From the NCBI GenBank assembly GCA_050291245.1, contig JBNKJP010000044.1, positions 186,001-250,000 on the forward strand: DNA of 64,000 bases, written 5' to 3'. The first letter of the stretch is position 1. Each line of letters starts with the position of its first letter. Under the pieces are notes generated by a model. The model did not search any database and was not told the origin of the DNA. It saw only the letters and a list, made by a program, of their open reading frames with translations. The position numbers and the translations under genes were made by a program. Below, piece by piece: positions 33,045 to 41,858 of this stretch. The DNA comes from Thiodiazotropha sp050291245 (GTDB taxonomy: Bacteria > Pseudomonadota > Gammaproteobacteria > Chromatiales > Chromatiaceae).

Positions 33045-34610
33045 TCAGGCGGTTGCGCCGGCATTCTTTTCCAGGTAATAGCGTCCGGTGCCCAACGAGC
33101 TGGGCCCCTTGCGTGCGAAGTGGAACATCAGCCAGACTTCGATCACCAGCAGGAAGGTATAGAAGCCGATGAACCCGGTCAGACTGAAGAGCAGGTCGCC
33201 GGGTGTGAGCGAGGAGGTTGCCAGGAAGGTGGGCAGTACTTCGCCGATGGCCCAGGGTTGGCGACCGAACTCGGCAACGAACCAGCCGGTTTCACAGCCG
33301 ATCCAGGGCAGCGGGATGGCATACAGCGCCAGGCGCAGCAGCCAGCGTTTCTCCGCGATGACACGGCGGGCGTTGAAATAGAAGGCTGCGGCGAGGATGA
33401 ACAGCATGGTGAAACCGGCGGCCACCATGATCCGAAAGGCCCAGAACAGGGGCGCAACCTGAGGAATACTGGCCTTGACCGCCTGGGCGACCATCTCATC
33501 GGTGGCATTCGGAACATCGTCGGTATAGGCCTTCAGCAGCAGACCGTACCCCAGATCCTCTTTGTGTTCCTCGAACATCGCCTTATTACCTTCCGTGACT
33601 TCACCCTTGCGCAGACGTTGTAGATACTCGTAGGCCAGCATGCCGGAACGTATCCGGGCCTCGTTGTCGTGCATGATGTCCTTCAGTCCCTTGACCTCTT
33701 CCGTGGTGGAGCGGGTCGCGATCAGGCCGAGCGCGTAGGGAATCTTGATGACCTCGGTGGTCTCTTCGGCGTCCTGATCGGGGAATGCGATCAGGTTGAA
33801 GCCGGCGGGTGGCTCATGGGTGTTCCATTCCGCCTCGATGGCGGCGAGTTTGGACTTTTGCACATCGCCCAGTTCATAACCCGCCTCGTCACCCAGGACG
33901 ATCACAGAGAGGATGGAGGCGAGACCGAATCCGGCCGCAACCGAGATGGAGCGTTTCGCGAAGGCCACATCGCGTCCCTTCAGCAGGTAGAAGGAGGCAA
34001 TGCCCAGAACGAACATGGAACCGGTGACATAGCCCGCGGCCGCGGTATGGATGAACTTGACCTGTGCGACCGGGTTCAACACCAGGTCGACAAAACTGGT
34101 CATCTCCATGCGCATGGTTTCGTAGCTGAATTCGGAGCCGACCGGATTCTGCATCCAGCCGTTGGCGACCAGGATCCACAGGGCGGAGAGGTTGGTGCCC
34201 AACGCGGTGAGAAAGGTGACCAGCAGATGCTGTCGCTTGCTCAGGCGTTCCCAACCGAGGAAGAACATGCCGATGAAGGTGGATTCCAGAAAGAACGCCA
34301 TCAGGCCTTCAATGGCGAGGGGAGCCCCGAATACATCGCCCACGTAGTGGGAATAGTAGGACCAGTTGGTGCCGAACTGGAACTCCATCGTCAGACCGGT
34401 GGTCACACCCAGGGCGAAGTTGATGCCGAATAGCTTGCCCCAGAATTTGGTCATATCCCGGTAGATTTCCTTTCCGGTCATGACATAGACCGATTCCATG
34501 ATGACCAGTATCCAGGTCATGCCGAGGGTTAGGGGTACGAAAATGAAATGATAGAGGGCCGTGATGGCGAACTGCCAGCGCGACAAATCGATCATTGTCG
34601 GGTCCATCAT
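33045..34610 (-). CDS. cydA: Cytochrome bd ubiquinol oxidase subunit I
   Basis: This 521-residue subunit carries haems b558, b595 and d. It starts MMDPTMIDLSRWQFAITALYHFIFVPLTLGMTW with the conserved His near residue 21, and includes NFALGVTTGLTMEFQFGTNWSYYSHYVGDVFGAPLAIEGLMAFFLEST. The motif GWFVAEFGRQPW (GWxxxExGRQPW) near residue 395 closes the quinol loop. The loop before it is long, so this is the L-type (bd-I) rather than the short CIO type, consistent with CydX. It heads the cydABX operon. About 320 bases upstream is an FNR-like site that may drive it under low oxygen. Confidence 0.96.
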   Translation of the reverse strand: MMDPTMIDLSRWQFAITALYHFIFVPLTLGMTWILVIMESVYVMTGKEIYRDMTKFWGKLFGINFALGVTTGLTMEFQFGTNWSYYSHYVGDVFGAPLAIEGLMAFFLESTFIGMFFLGWERLSKRQHLLVTFLTALGTNLSALWILVANGWMQNPVGSEFSYETMRMEMTSFVDLVLNPVAQVKFIHTAAAGYVTGSMFVLGIASFYLLKGRDVAFAKRSISVAAGFGLASILSVIVLGDEAGYELGDVQKSKLAAIEAEWNTHEPPAGFNLIAFPDQDAEETTEVIKIPYALGLIATRSTTEEVKGLKDIMHDNEARIRSGMLAYEYLQRLRKGEVTEGNKAMFEEHKEDLGYGLLLKAYTDDVPNATDEMVAQAVKASIPQVAPLFWAFRIMVAAGFTMLFILAAAFYFNARRVIAEKRWLLRLALYAIPLPWIGCETGWFVAEFGRQPWAIGEVLPTFLATSSLTPGDLLFSLTGFIGFYTFLLVIEVWLMFHFARKGPSSLGTGRYYLEKNAGATA

Positions 34611-34721
34611 GCGAGGTCTCCTGGTTATTGAACGTGGCTCAGCTCAAGCAACCTTTACGCCAAAGTAACAACCATCTGATTTCATAGGTTTTGCTTCGGT
34701 GGCAAGGGATCGAAGTGTGTG

Positions 34722-34805
34722 CCGACTGGGTCAGACATCCCGATACTGAGTGATCTGCCTGAGTGGACGAGTGACAAATCGGTTTCGGGATGCCGACACA
34801 GTCGG
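34722..34805. repeat. Inverted repeat upstream of cydA
   Basis: CCGACTGGGTCAGACATCCC at 34722 pairs with the sequence ending GGGATGCCGACACAGTCGG at 34805, with a loop of about 41 bases. The DNA could extrude or an RNA could fold into an 84-base hairpin within the 5' region of the cyd transcript. It is not obviously a copy of families A or B. Confidence 0.55.
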
Positions 34806-34933
34806 CGTGAGCGGCATCCAGATGTCCGCGGAGAGAGAATATGAATGCCGTTCAGTGAAAGCCTAAAGGCAGTTGTCTGAGCGGGTCATTGACGCATCGC
34901 AAAAACAATACGAACTGTAAGTGTTTGTCAGGA

Positions 34934-34947
34934 TTGACAAAAATCAA
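34934..34947. promoter_or_regulatory. Candidate FNR/ANR box
   Basis: TTGAC-AAAA-ATCAA differs from the FNR consensus TTGAT-N4-ATCAA by one base. It lies about 324 bases upstream of cydA. FNR-family control of bd oxidase is well known, so placement is sensible, though the distance is long and needs a transcript start to interpret. Confidence 0.55.
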
Positions 34948-35211
34948 TTAACCCAGTAATTCGATTGGGTTTTGTATCCCAATTGACAACACGCAATTCC
35001 TAACCCTTTGACCTGGCTTGGAAGAATATATTCGAAGGAATTAAATGCTGATCGAGGTCATTGACATGGAGGGGGCAGATTCAGGATTGGATGGGTGAAA
35101 TTTTTTCGAGAAAATCGTGAAAAGATCCACCCAAGAAGGAAAAAACGCTCAGCGAATCGCTTGACGTGTTCGCGATGCTGGCGCGAGGGTGAATCCGCTT
35201 GGTTTCACGGA

Positions 35212-35556
35212 TCAGAAGGTGGTGGCGTTCCAGCCCCAGAGGTGACGCTCCGCATCGGAAAACTCGATGTAGATCCGTTCCGGTGCTATTCCAAAGGACT
35301 CCTGTATGAAGCCACACAGGGTTTTGGAAAAGTCACCGGTACGTGCAGCGGGAAGACCGATACTCTTCAATTCGAGATAAGCCAGAGACTCAGAACTGCC
35401 GCCGAAGGTCATATTGGCGTTTTCTGTTAAATTCACCATGACGTAACGTTCAGGTTTTCCAAGCATTTCTGCGACCAGGGAGGAGGCCTGACGAAGCCGT
35501 TCGGGGCGGGTTTGAGGATCGATGGATTGATTGGTTGTGATGTTCAGTAACGGCAT
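35212..35556 (-). CDS. MIF/phenylpyruvate tautomerase-like protein
   Basis: This 114-residue protein begins MPLLNITTNQSI, so the mature protein would start with the catalytic Pro1 of the tautomerase superfamily. KPERYVMVNLTENANMTFGGSSESLAYLELKSIG matches the macrophage migration inhibitory factor (MIF) branch, which forms trimers; KPERYVMV and NMTFGG are especially MIF-like. ERIYIEFSDAERHLWGWNATTF forms the C-terminal strand, including the W-G-N(A)xTF end conserved in the family. Bacterial members have weak tautomerase activity and uncertain roles. It sits 16 bases after the DUF4124 gene on the same strand, so the two may be co-transcribed. Confidence 0.9.
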   Translation of the reverse strand: MPLLNITTNQSIDPQTRPERLRQASSLVAEMLGKPERYVMVNLTENANMTFGGSSESLAYLELKSIGLPAARTGDFSKTLCGFIQESFGIAPERIYIEFSDAERHLWGWNATTF

Positions 35557-35572
35557 ACCGGTAAATATTCCT

Positions 35573-36013
35573 TTATTTGCAGAACTCTTTAATCTGTTTG
35601 CGGGCCTCGTCCATCCGGGACTGGCGATCCTCTTCAGTCAGTCGCAGATAGTCATCACCTACCTTATAGAGTCCGTGACCCAAGGTGGTTAATTGTTCAA
35701 GGTTGTGGCGTGCCGCCTTACAGTTGTTTTCACGCAAGGCCTTGTCTTCGGCATGCTTTTTCGCTTCGGCCTTTTTCAACGCCCGATCTTCGTCCATGTC
35801 GGCCAGTTTTTGGCGCAGTTGTTGGAGTTTTTGCTGGGATTTGCCACTGTCGCTGGGTGCGGTGTCCTGTGTTTTGATCTTTTCCACCGGGCCATCCGGC
35901 GGGGGGGTCTGAGAGTAGGTGACTACCCCATCCTCATTGACCCAACGATAGGTTTCAGCCGAGGCGGCGGTGGCTAGCAGTGCCAGAATGAGCGTGGCGG
36001 CGAGTTTCAGCAT
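35573..36013 (-). CDS. DUF4124 domain exported protein
   Basis: This 146-residue protein has a signal peptide (MLKLAATLILALLATAASA) and an N-terminal DUF4124 motif, TYRWVNEDGVVTYSQTPPPDG, where the Y-W-V-(D/N)-E-(D/N)-G-V-x-Y-S pattern is diagnostic. Residues about 50-110 form a charged coiled coil (KSQQKLQQLRQKLADMDEDRALKKAEAKKHAEDKALRENNCKAARHNLEQL). The function of DUF4124 proteins is unknown; they are usually periplasmic or envelope proteins. It lies before the MIF-like gene and is divergent from ilvB. The distance to that gene is 16 bases. Confidence 0.88.
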   Translation of the reverse strand: MLKLAATLILALLATAASAETYRWVNEDGVVTYSQTPPPDGPVEKIKTQDTAPSDSGKSQQKLQQLRQKLADMDEDRALKKAEAKKHAEDKALRENNCKAARHNLEQLTTLGHGLYKVGDDYLRLTEEDRQSRMDEARKQIKEFCK

Positions 36014-36246
36014 GGCAGTTCCCTGGCATACAACAGCAAATCGAATTCGTCTACATTATGGAGCAAGTTGTTGGAATCGCAAGCGGATGAAACAGGAATC
36101 GCTCAACGAACGGGCGATACCCCATGAATCAGGGTGTGATTACACGCCCGATCAGGCTTGACCTGCTTGAATTGTATTAGTATTTTGCACTGTTTCGATA
36201 TTGTTTTGTATTCGGTCGGAATACCGGCGCGACGGGAGGCTTTGAC

Positions 36247-37965
36247 GTGGAACTTAGCGGTGGCGAGATCATCGTCCAATGCTTGAAAGATGAGGGTGTG
36301 GAACATGTGTTCGGTTATCCGGGCGGGGCCGTGCTGCACATCTATGACGCCTTGTTCAAGCAGAAGGATGTGAAGCACATCCTGGTGCGTCACGAACAGG
36401 CGGCAGGGCACGCGGCGGACGGCTATGCCCGGGCGACCGGCAAACCGGGTGTGGTGCTGGTTACCTCGGGACCGGGTGCCACCAATGCGGTGACCGGCAT
36501 CGCCACGGCCTATATGGATTCGATTCCGATGGTTGTGCTTACCGGCCAGGTGCCCACTCCGGTGATCGGCAGCGACGCCTTCCAGGAGGTCGATACCGTC
36601 GGTATCACCCGCCCCTGCGTGAAACACAACTTCCTGGTCAAACGCCTCGAGGATCTGGCGGAGACCATCAAGAAGGCCTTCTACATCGCCACCACCGGTC
36701 GTCCCGGTCCGGTGGTTGTGGATATTCCCAAGGATGTCACTGACCCGGGTATCAAGATCCCCTACAGCTATCCGAGCCGGATCAAGATGCGTTCCTACAA
36801 TCCGGTGGTCAAGGGACACCTGGGGCAGATCAAGAAGGCGGTGAAGATCATGATGGAGGCGGAACGTCCCGTCTTCTATACCGGAGGCGGGGTGGTCCTG
36901 GACGACGCCTCCAAGACCCTTACCGAACTGGTCGACACCCTCGGTTTCCCCATCACCCAGACCCTGATGGGCTTGGGCGCCTATCCCGGCAGCGGCGGAA
37001 ATTTCCTCGGTATGCTCGGTATGCACGGTACCTATGAGGCCAACATGGCGATGCACGAGACCGATGTGCTGATCGCGGTGGGGGCGCGCTTCGACGACCG
37101 GGTGACCGGACATGTGAAACAGTTCTGTCCGGATGCGACGATTATCCATATCGATATCGATCCCTCCTCCATTTCCAAGAACGTACGGGTGGACGTGCCC
37201 ATCGTGGGTTCGGTCAAGCAGGTTCTGCGGGATATGCTCAAGGTGGTCACCGAAGGCACTGCCCAGCCAAAGAAACAGGCGCTCAAGCAGTGGTGGGAGA
37301 AAATCGAGAAGTGGCGTTCCATGAATTGCCTGAAGTATGACCAGAAGAGCAAATTGATTAAGCCCCAGTATGCCGTTGAAATGCTGCATAAGGTCACTAA
37401 GGGGGACGCTTTCGTAACCTCCGACGTGGGTCAACATCAGATGTTCGCGGCACAGTTCTACCGGTTTGATAAACCGCGTCGCTGGATCAACTCCGGCGGT
37501 CTCGGCACCATGGGATTCGGCCTGCCCGCAGCGATTGGCGTGCAGATGGCCCATCCCAAGGCCGAGGTGGCCGTGGTCACCGGTGAATCCAGCATTCAGA
37601 TGTGTATCCAGGAGTTGGCGACCTGTCTGCAGCATGATCTGCCGATCAAGATCATTCTTCTGAACAACGGCTACATGGGCATGGTGCGTCAGTGGCAGGA
37701 GTTCTTTTACGACAGCCGCTACTCCCAATCCGACATGAGTGTCACACCGGATTTCGTCAAGCTCACCGAGTCCTACGGACATGTGGGCATGCGGGTGGAA
37801 AAACCGAAGGATCTTGAGGGTGCCATGCAGGAGGCCTTTTCCATGAAGGATCGGTTGGTCTTCATGGATGTCGTAGTGGATCCGTCGGAGAACGTCTACC
37901 CGATGATCGCCGCCGGCAAGGGGCACCATGAGATGTATCTGTCACCGGGGAGTGAGTTGGTCTGA
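36247..37965 (+). CDS. ilvB: Acetolactate synthase large subunit
   Basis: This 572-residue thiamine diphosphate enzyme makes acetolactate or acetohydroxybutyrate, the first step of branched-chain amino acid synthesis. It starts at GTG 36247 after GGGAGG (36234). GYPGGAVLHIYDALF, RHEQAAGHAADGYARATGKPGVVLVTSGPGATNAVTGIATAYMDSIPMVVLTGQV with the catalytic Glu, and GESSIQMCIQELATCLQHDLPIKIILLNNGYMGMVRQWQ (ThDP/Mg site) are evident. It is 572 residues, matching the isozyme III (IlvI) class. It is coupled to ilvN by a one-base TGATG overlap and followed by ilvC. Confidence 0.96.
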   Translation: MELSGGEIIVQCLKDEGVEHVFGYPGGAVLHIYDALFKQKDVKHILVRHEQAAGHAADGYARATGKPGVVLVTSGPGATNAVTGIATAYMDSIPMVVLTGQVPTPVIGSDAFQEVDTVGITRPCVKHNFLVKRLEDLAETIKKAFYIATTGRPGPVVVDIPKDVTDPGIKIPYSYPSRIKMRSYNPVVKGHLGQIKKAVKIMMEAERPVFYTGGGVVLDDASKTLTELVDTLGFPITQTLMGLGAYPGSGGNFLGMLGMHGTYEANMAMHETDVLIAVGARFDDRVTGHVKQFCPDATIIHIDIDPSSISKNVRVDVPIVGSVKQVLRDMLKVVTEGTAQPKKQALKQWWEKIEKWRSMNCLKYDQKSKLIKPQYAVEMLHKVTKGDAFVTSDVGQHQMFAAQFYRFDKPRRWINSGGLGTMGFGLPAAIGVQMAHPKAEVAVVTGESSIQMCIQELATCLQHDLPIKIILLNNGYMGMVRQWQEFFYDSRYSQSDMSVTPDFVKLTESYGHVGMRVEKPKDLEGAMQEAFSMKDRLVFMDVVVDPSENVYPMIAAGKGHHEMYLSPGSELV

Positions 37966-38456
37966 TGAGGCATATCATATCTATTCTGATGGAGAACGAG
38001 TCCGGCGCTCTGGCACGGGTAGCCAATCTATTCAGCGCCCGGGGTTACAATATCGAGTCCCTGACCGTGGCGCCCACCGAGGATGAGAGTCTCTCACGGA
38101 TGACCCTGGTCACCCGTGGCAGCGACGAGATCATTGAGCAGATCACCAAGCAGTTGAATAAACTGATCGACGTGGTGAAACTGGTTGATCTGACCGAGGG
38201 GCCGCACATCGAGCGGGAGATGATGCTCATCAAGCTGAGGGCCGAGCGCACCCAGCGCGAGGAGATCAAACGCCTGGTCGATATCTTTCGCGGTAAGATC
38301 ATCGATGTCACGGATACCAGCTACACTGTGGAACTGACCGGTGCATCCAGCAAACTGAATGCCTTTCTCGAGGCGGTCAACGAGGAACTCATCATCGAAG
38401 TGGTGCGCACCGGGCCGTCCGGTATCGGTCGGGGTCCGAAAGGACTTGGGCTTTAA
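37965..38456 (+). CDS. ilvN: Acetolactate synthase small regulatory subunit
   Basis: This 163-residue subunit begins with an ACT domain, MRHIISILMENESGALARVANLFSARGYNIESLTVAPTEDESLSRMTLVT, that binds valine for feedback inhibition, followed by a second domain (REMMLIKLRAERTQREEIKRLVDIFRGKIIDVTDTSYTVELTGASSKLNAFLE) that activates the large subunit. Length and sequence match IlvH/IlvN of other bacteria. It starts on the last base of the ilvB stop. The next gene is ilvC, 107 bases away, and no attenuator-like leader peptide is evident between them. Confidence 0.96.
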   Translation: MRHIISILMENESGALARVANLFSARGYNIESLTVAPTEDESLSRMTLVTRGSDEIIEQITKQLNKLIDVVKLVDLTEGPHIEREMMLIKLRAERTQREEIKRLVDIFRGKIIDVTDTSYTVELTGASSKLNAFLEAVNEELIIEVVRTGPSGIGRGPKGLGL

Positions 38457-38512
38457 CCTGATTATGGATTTTGAATCGCAGATGCTTATCCAAGCGGTAT
38501 GGCGACATTAAA

Positions 38513-38546
38513 ACAATTCAAAATTCAACATTCACAATTCAAAATT
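38513..38546. repeat. A+T-rich direct repeat before ilvC
   Basis: ACAATTCAAAATT occurs at 38513-38525 and again at 38534-38546, separated by CAACATTC. It is unlike the surrounding sequence and lies 18 bases before the ilvC ATG. It may open the DNA at a promoter or simply be a low-complexity insertion. Confidence 0.5.
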
Positions 38547-38563
38547 TTTCCGAAGGAAACAAC

Positions 38564-39580
38564 ATGGCAATCAATGTTTATTACGATAAAGACTGTGACC
38601 TCAATATCATCAAGGGTAAAACAGTCGCGATCATCGGCTACGGATCCCAGGGTCACGCCCATGCCAACAATCTGCAGGATTCCGGGGTCAATGTCGTTGT
38701 CGGGCTGCGTGAGGGTTCTCCTTCGGCGATCAAGGCGCAGAATGCCGGCCTGACGGTCAAGTCCATTGAAGAGTCGGTAAAAGCGGCCGACGTGGTAATG
38801 ATTCTGGCCCCCGATGAATTCCAGTCCAAGCTGTATCGCGAACAGATCGAACCGAACATCAAGAATTCCGCCGCCCTGGCCTTCGCCCACGGTTTTGCCA
38901 TCCACTACAACCAGGTTGTACCGAGGGAGGATCTCGATGTCATCATGATCGCCCCCAAGGCGCCGGGTCATACGGTGCGCAGCGAGTATGTGAAAGGCGG
39001 CGGTATTCCGGATCTGGTTGCCGTCTATCAGGACGCCACCGGTTCGGCCATGGATACCGCGCTCTCCTATGCTTCAGCCATCGGCGGGGGGCGTACCGGC
39101 ATCATCGAAACCACCTTCAAAGATGAAACCGAAACCGATCTGTTTGGCGAACAGGCGGTGTTGTGCGGTGGCGCGGTCGAATTGGTAAAGGCGGGTTTCG
39201 AAACCCTGACCGAAGCGGGCTATGCACCGGAAATGGCCTATTTTGAATGTCTCCACGAACTCAAACTGATCGTCGATCTGATGTACGAGGGCGGTATTGC
39301 CAACATGAACTACTCCATCTCCAATAATGCGGAGTATGGTGAGTATGTAACCGGACCCCAGGTTATCAACGATGAGAGCCGCAAGGCCATGCGCGAGGCT
39401 CTGAAAAATATCCAGTCCGGCGAATACGCCAAGCGTTTTATCTCGGAAGGTGCGCTAGGCTATCCCTCCATGACAGCCTATCGTCGCCTCAACGAGATGC
39501 ATGCCATCGAGCAGGTCGGTGAACGTCTGCGCGGCATGATGCCCTGGATCAAGAAGATCGTCGATAAATCGAAGAACTGA
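38564..39580 (+). CDS. ilvC: Ketol-acid reductoisomerase
   Basis: The ATG at 38564 follows CGAAGGAAAC and gives 338 residues, the class I length. It begins MAINVYYDKDCDLNIIKGK. The Rossmann loop is VAIIGYGSQGHAHANNLQDSG, followed by VVVGLREGS. Catalytic and metal-binding residues lie in ETFKDETETDLFGEQAVLCGG and in AYFECLHELKLIVDLMYEGG. The enzyme converts acetolactate to dihydroxyisovalerate using NADPH. The open frame extends 93 bases further upstream, but that part is the A+T-rich spacer. Third gene of ilvB-ilvN-ilvC. Confidence 0.97.
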   Translation: MAINVYYDKDCDLNIIKGKTVAIIGYGSQGHAHANNLQDSGVNVVVGLREGSPSAIKAQNAGLTVKSIEESVKAADVVMILAPDEFQSKLYREQIEPNIKNSAALAFAHGFAIHYNQVVPREDLDVIMIAPKAPGHTVRSEYVKGGGIPDLVAVYQDATGSAMDTALSYASAIGGGRTGIIETTFKDETETDLFGEQAVLCGGAVELVKAGFETLTEAGYAPEMAYFECLHELKLIVDLMYEGGIANMNYSISNNAEYGEYVTGPQVINDESRKAMREALKNIQSGEYAKRFISEGALGYPSMTAYRRLNEMHAIEQVGERLRGMMPWIKKIVDKSKN

Positions 39581-39595
39581 TAGCAGTTCATTTTG

Positions 39596-39626
39596 TCGCC
39601 GTCCGGATTGTCAGCCTGGACGGCGA
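39596..39626. terminator. Hairpin after ilvC
   Basis: TCGCCGTCC at 39596-39604 pairs perfectly with GGACGGCGA at 39618-39626. A T-rich tail is lacking (TCCCCCC follows), so termination may need other factors or read from the opposite strand. It begins 16 bases after the ilvC stop. Confidence 0.55.
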
Positions 39627-39997
39627 TCCCCCCTGTTTGAAATCCATTGCGGTCGAGGTTCACAACACGAGCGTGACCTCAACGGTGTAATCGCATCCCT
39701 ATCGGTTGATAACCTGATAAACTTTGTGGTAGTTTTTTATCCACACATGGAGCGATGGTTTGCAAGGAATGCCCCCTCAATCTTATCTCTCCCATTTGAC
39801 CTGACAATCCGCACGAGGCGGGCTGCATGCGTTCATCGCCTGGTTAGTAAAAACCGTGATGATCCTGCGGCCGTTGTTCAGGTAACGACATCATGTCCAT
39901 TGGGACGACTCATGCGTATGGGTTGTGCTCGCGTTTGCGCGCGCCACCCGCCACATACTGGGGGCGCTGACGATGTTTGAAATAGTGGATGTTGTAT
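39627..39997. other. Intergenic region before the PqaA-like gene
   Basis: About 370 bases with no gene I can support. A poorly convincing frame of 84 codons (39726-39980) has arginine- and cysteine-rich sequence and no recognisable start site. No repeat copies are seen. Confidence 0.4.
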
Positions 39998-41743
39998 ATG
40001 AAATGGATTTTTCTCAAGGCGCTGTGGGCCGGATGCCTGATACTGTTCTGCCATTCCTCGTTATCTGCCCCGATTAAAGGCGCACTCAAGGCGTATGTGA
40101 ATGAAAAGGATGCCGCGTATGCGTATCGCTGGGTGGGATCGGAACGTCGAAAGTATGTGGATTACTACTTTCTCAATCTGGACTCACAACACTGGCGAAC
40201 TCCGGAAGAGGTAACTCCCGCACTGTGGAATCACTGGGTGACTCTGATCGTGCCCCATGACACACGGTATAACACGGCCAATCTGATTCTCCACGATGGC
40301 GTAACTACGAACGCACCACCGGATGTTCGGGAGTTCTCCGAGTATGAAACCATTGCCCGTCATACCGGCAGTATCCAGGTGGTGTTGCAACAGGTGCCGG
40401 TTCAGCCGTTGGTATTCAATGACCGGGAAGGTCCGCTCAGTGAGAATGGCCTGGTGGCGTATAGCTGGCGCAAAGTGATGGAGACCGGGGATCCGACCTG
40501 GTCGGTCTACCTGCCGATGACCAAGGCCGCCGTGCGGAGTATGGACTGCGTCCAGGCATTCAGTCTTGAAGTGCTGAATCGGAAAATCGATGGGTTTCTG
40601 GTGACCGGGTTCTCCAAACGAGGTGCGATTGCCTGGTTGACCGCAGCCGTCGATCCCCGGGTCACCGCCGTGGTGCCCGGTGATTACAATGTGCTGTTCC
40701 TCGATGAACAGCTTGAACATCACTTCAACAGCTATGGATTTTATGCCGAAGCATTGAGCAGCTATCTGAATCAGGATATACCGGAACGCATTCGCTCCCC
40801 GGAAGGCCAGTTGCTGAAACAGCTGGTGGATCCGATCAGTTATCAATCTGCCCTGACCATGCCGCATTTTATCCTCAATGCAACGGGCGATGAGTTCTTC
40901 CTGCCCGATGCATCCGAAGAGTATATCCACCAGATACCCGGCGAGGTCTTGCAGCGGCTTGTCCCGAACACCAATCATACCTTCGAGGGCAAGCGCTCGG
41001 AGATGTTACAAAGTCTGATCGCCTGGTATCAGCTTCAGCTCGAGCATGCGCCGAGGCCGGTCATATCCTGGCAGATTGGCCCTGACGACCGGCTCGAAGT
41101 CAGCAGCGATCAGGAACCTCTGGTTGTCAGGTTATGGCAGGCGTACAATCCAACAGCGCGGGATTTTCGTTATCCGGTACTTGGGGAAGTCTGGAAGTCG
41201 CGCGTCATTACCCCGGATCGAGATGGTGTGTATCGGGTCAGGCTTGAAGTGCCGGAACAGGGATACAATGCCTTTTTGGTTGAGCTCACACTGCCCGGTC
41301 TGTCGGATCAGCCCCAGGTCTACACGACGTCCGTTTTCATCACCCCGGATGACGAACCCTTCGAAGTTGAGTCTCCCCTGAACCATCCGCGTACCCTGAG
41401 CTACTGGCAAAAACAGCTGGAATATGCCCAGCGCGGGCGCGCCATCGACTATGAAAAATCGGATTTCCAGGAGATGTTGCCGATACGCGTACTGGGTAAC
41501 TACCTTGAGGATCTTGATGCCTTGAGCACAGCGTTGAACCAGTCCGGAGCGGCGGCTCAATGCACCGCAGCGCGGCTGAATGTTCAGGCCGGGGAACTGG
41601 GCTGGTACACCACCCTGTTCGTGTCAGATGGGAAAAATATCAAATACTGGCAGAGCTACGATCAGGCCGAACAGTACTACACCGAAGGTTCGGATGGAGC
41701 CGCTTCACTGGTTTGCAGACTGCTTTCGGAGTACCCGCAGTAA
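39998..41743 (+). CDS. PhoPQ-activated pathogenicity-related (PqaA-like) exported protein
   Basis: I use the ATG at 39998 (MKWIFLKALWAGCLILFCHSS), nine bases after a possible TTG, giving 581 residues. A signal peptide ends near LSAP. It belongs to the PhoPQ-activated pathogenicity-related family: AYAYRWVGSERR near the N-terminus, MTKAAVRSMDCVQAFSLEVLN, and the alpha/beta-hydrolase-like elbow VTGFSKRGAIAWLTAAVDPRV (G-F-S-K-R-G) are characteristic. PHFILNATGDEFFLPDAS supplies the acid region and NTNHTFEGK the histidine. The family lacks a known substrate; in Salmonella PqaA is controlled by PhoPQ. It stands alone between ilvC and argG. Confidence 0.86.
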   Translation: MKWIFLKALWAGCLILFCHSSLSAPIKGALKAYVNEKDAAYAYRWVGSERRKYVDYYFLNLDSQHWRTPEEVTPALWNHWVTLIVPHDTRYNTANLILHDGVTTNAPPDVREFSEYETIARHTGSIQVVLQQVPVQPLVFNDREGPLSENGLVAYSWRKVMETGDPTWSVYLPMTKAAVRSMDCVQAFSLEVLNRKIDGFLVTGFSKRGAIAWLTAAVDPRVTAVVPGDYNVLFLDEQLEHHFNSYGFYAEALSSYLNQDIPERIRSPEGQLLKQLVDPISYQSALTMPHFILNATGDEFFLPDASEEYIHQIPGEVLQRLVPNTNHTFEGKRSEMLQSLIAWYQLQLEHAPRPVISWQIGPDDRLEVSSDQEPLVVRLWQAYNPTARDFRYPVLGEVWKSRVITPDRDGVYRVRLEVPEQGYNAFLVELTLPGLSDQPQVYTTSVFITPDDEPFEVESPLNHPRTLSYWQKQLEYAQRGRAIDYEKSDFQEMLPIRVLGNYLEDLDALSTALNQSGAAAQCTAARLNVQAGELGWYTTLFVSDGKNIKYWQSYDQAEQYYTEGSDGAASLVCRLLSEYPQ

Positions 41744-41858
41744 ACGCAGTTTCAGCGTTGTCGAGAAATCGACCGGGGATGATGTCATTGACAATGCGGG
41801 TTGATGGGGAATCGTCTATAATCCTCCGTCTTTCACGCTTCATTCCGGGAGATTTCGG

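Larger units (their letters stand above)
34611..35211. promoter_or_regulatory. Long cydA upstream region with FNR-like site and inverted repeat
   Basis: This 601-base gap has no convincing gene. It contains a 22-base near-perfect inverted repeat (34722-34743 and 34785-34805) and an FNR-like site at 34934-34947. A second TTGAC at 34983-34987 followed by GCAA is a weaker copy. The region is placed to control cydA on the minus strand; the gene further right is also on the minus strand and points towards it. Confidence 0.55.

Noticed and set aside
36103..37929. 608-codon open frame antisense to ilvB
   Set aside because: Exact overlap with a well-supported gene on the other strand; its His/Gly/Asp-rich composition is the mirror of G+C-rich codon bias.
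38457..38563. Riboswitch or attenuator between ilvN and ilvC
   Set aside because: No leader peptide, terminator or recognised aptamer; only an A+T-rich direct repeat.
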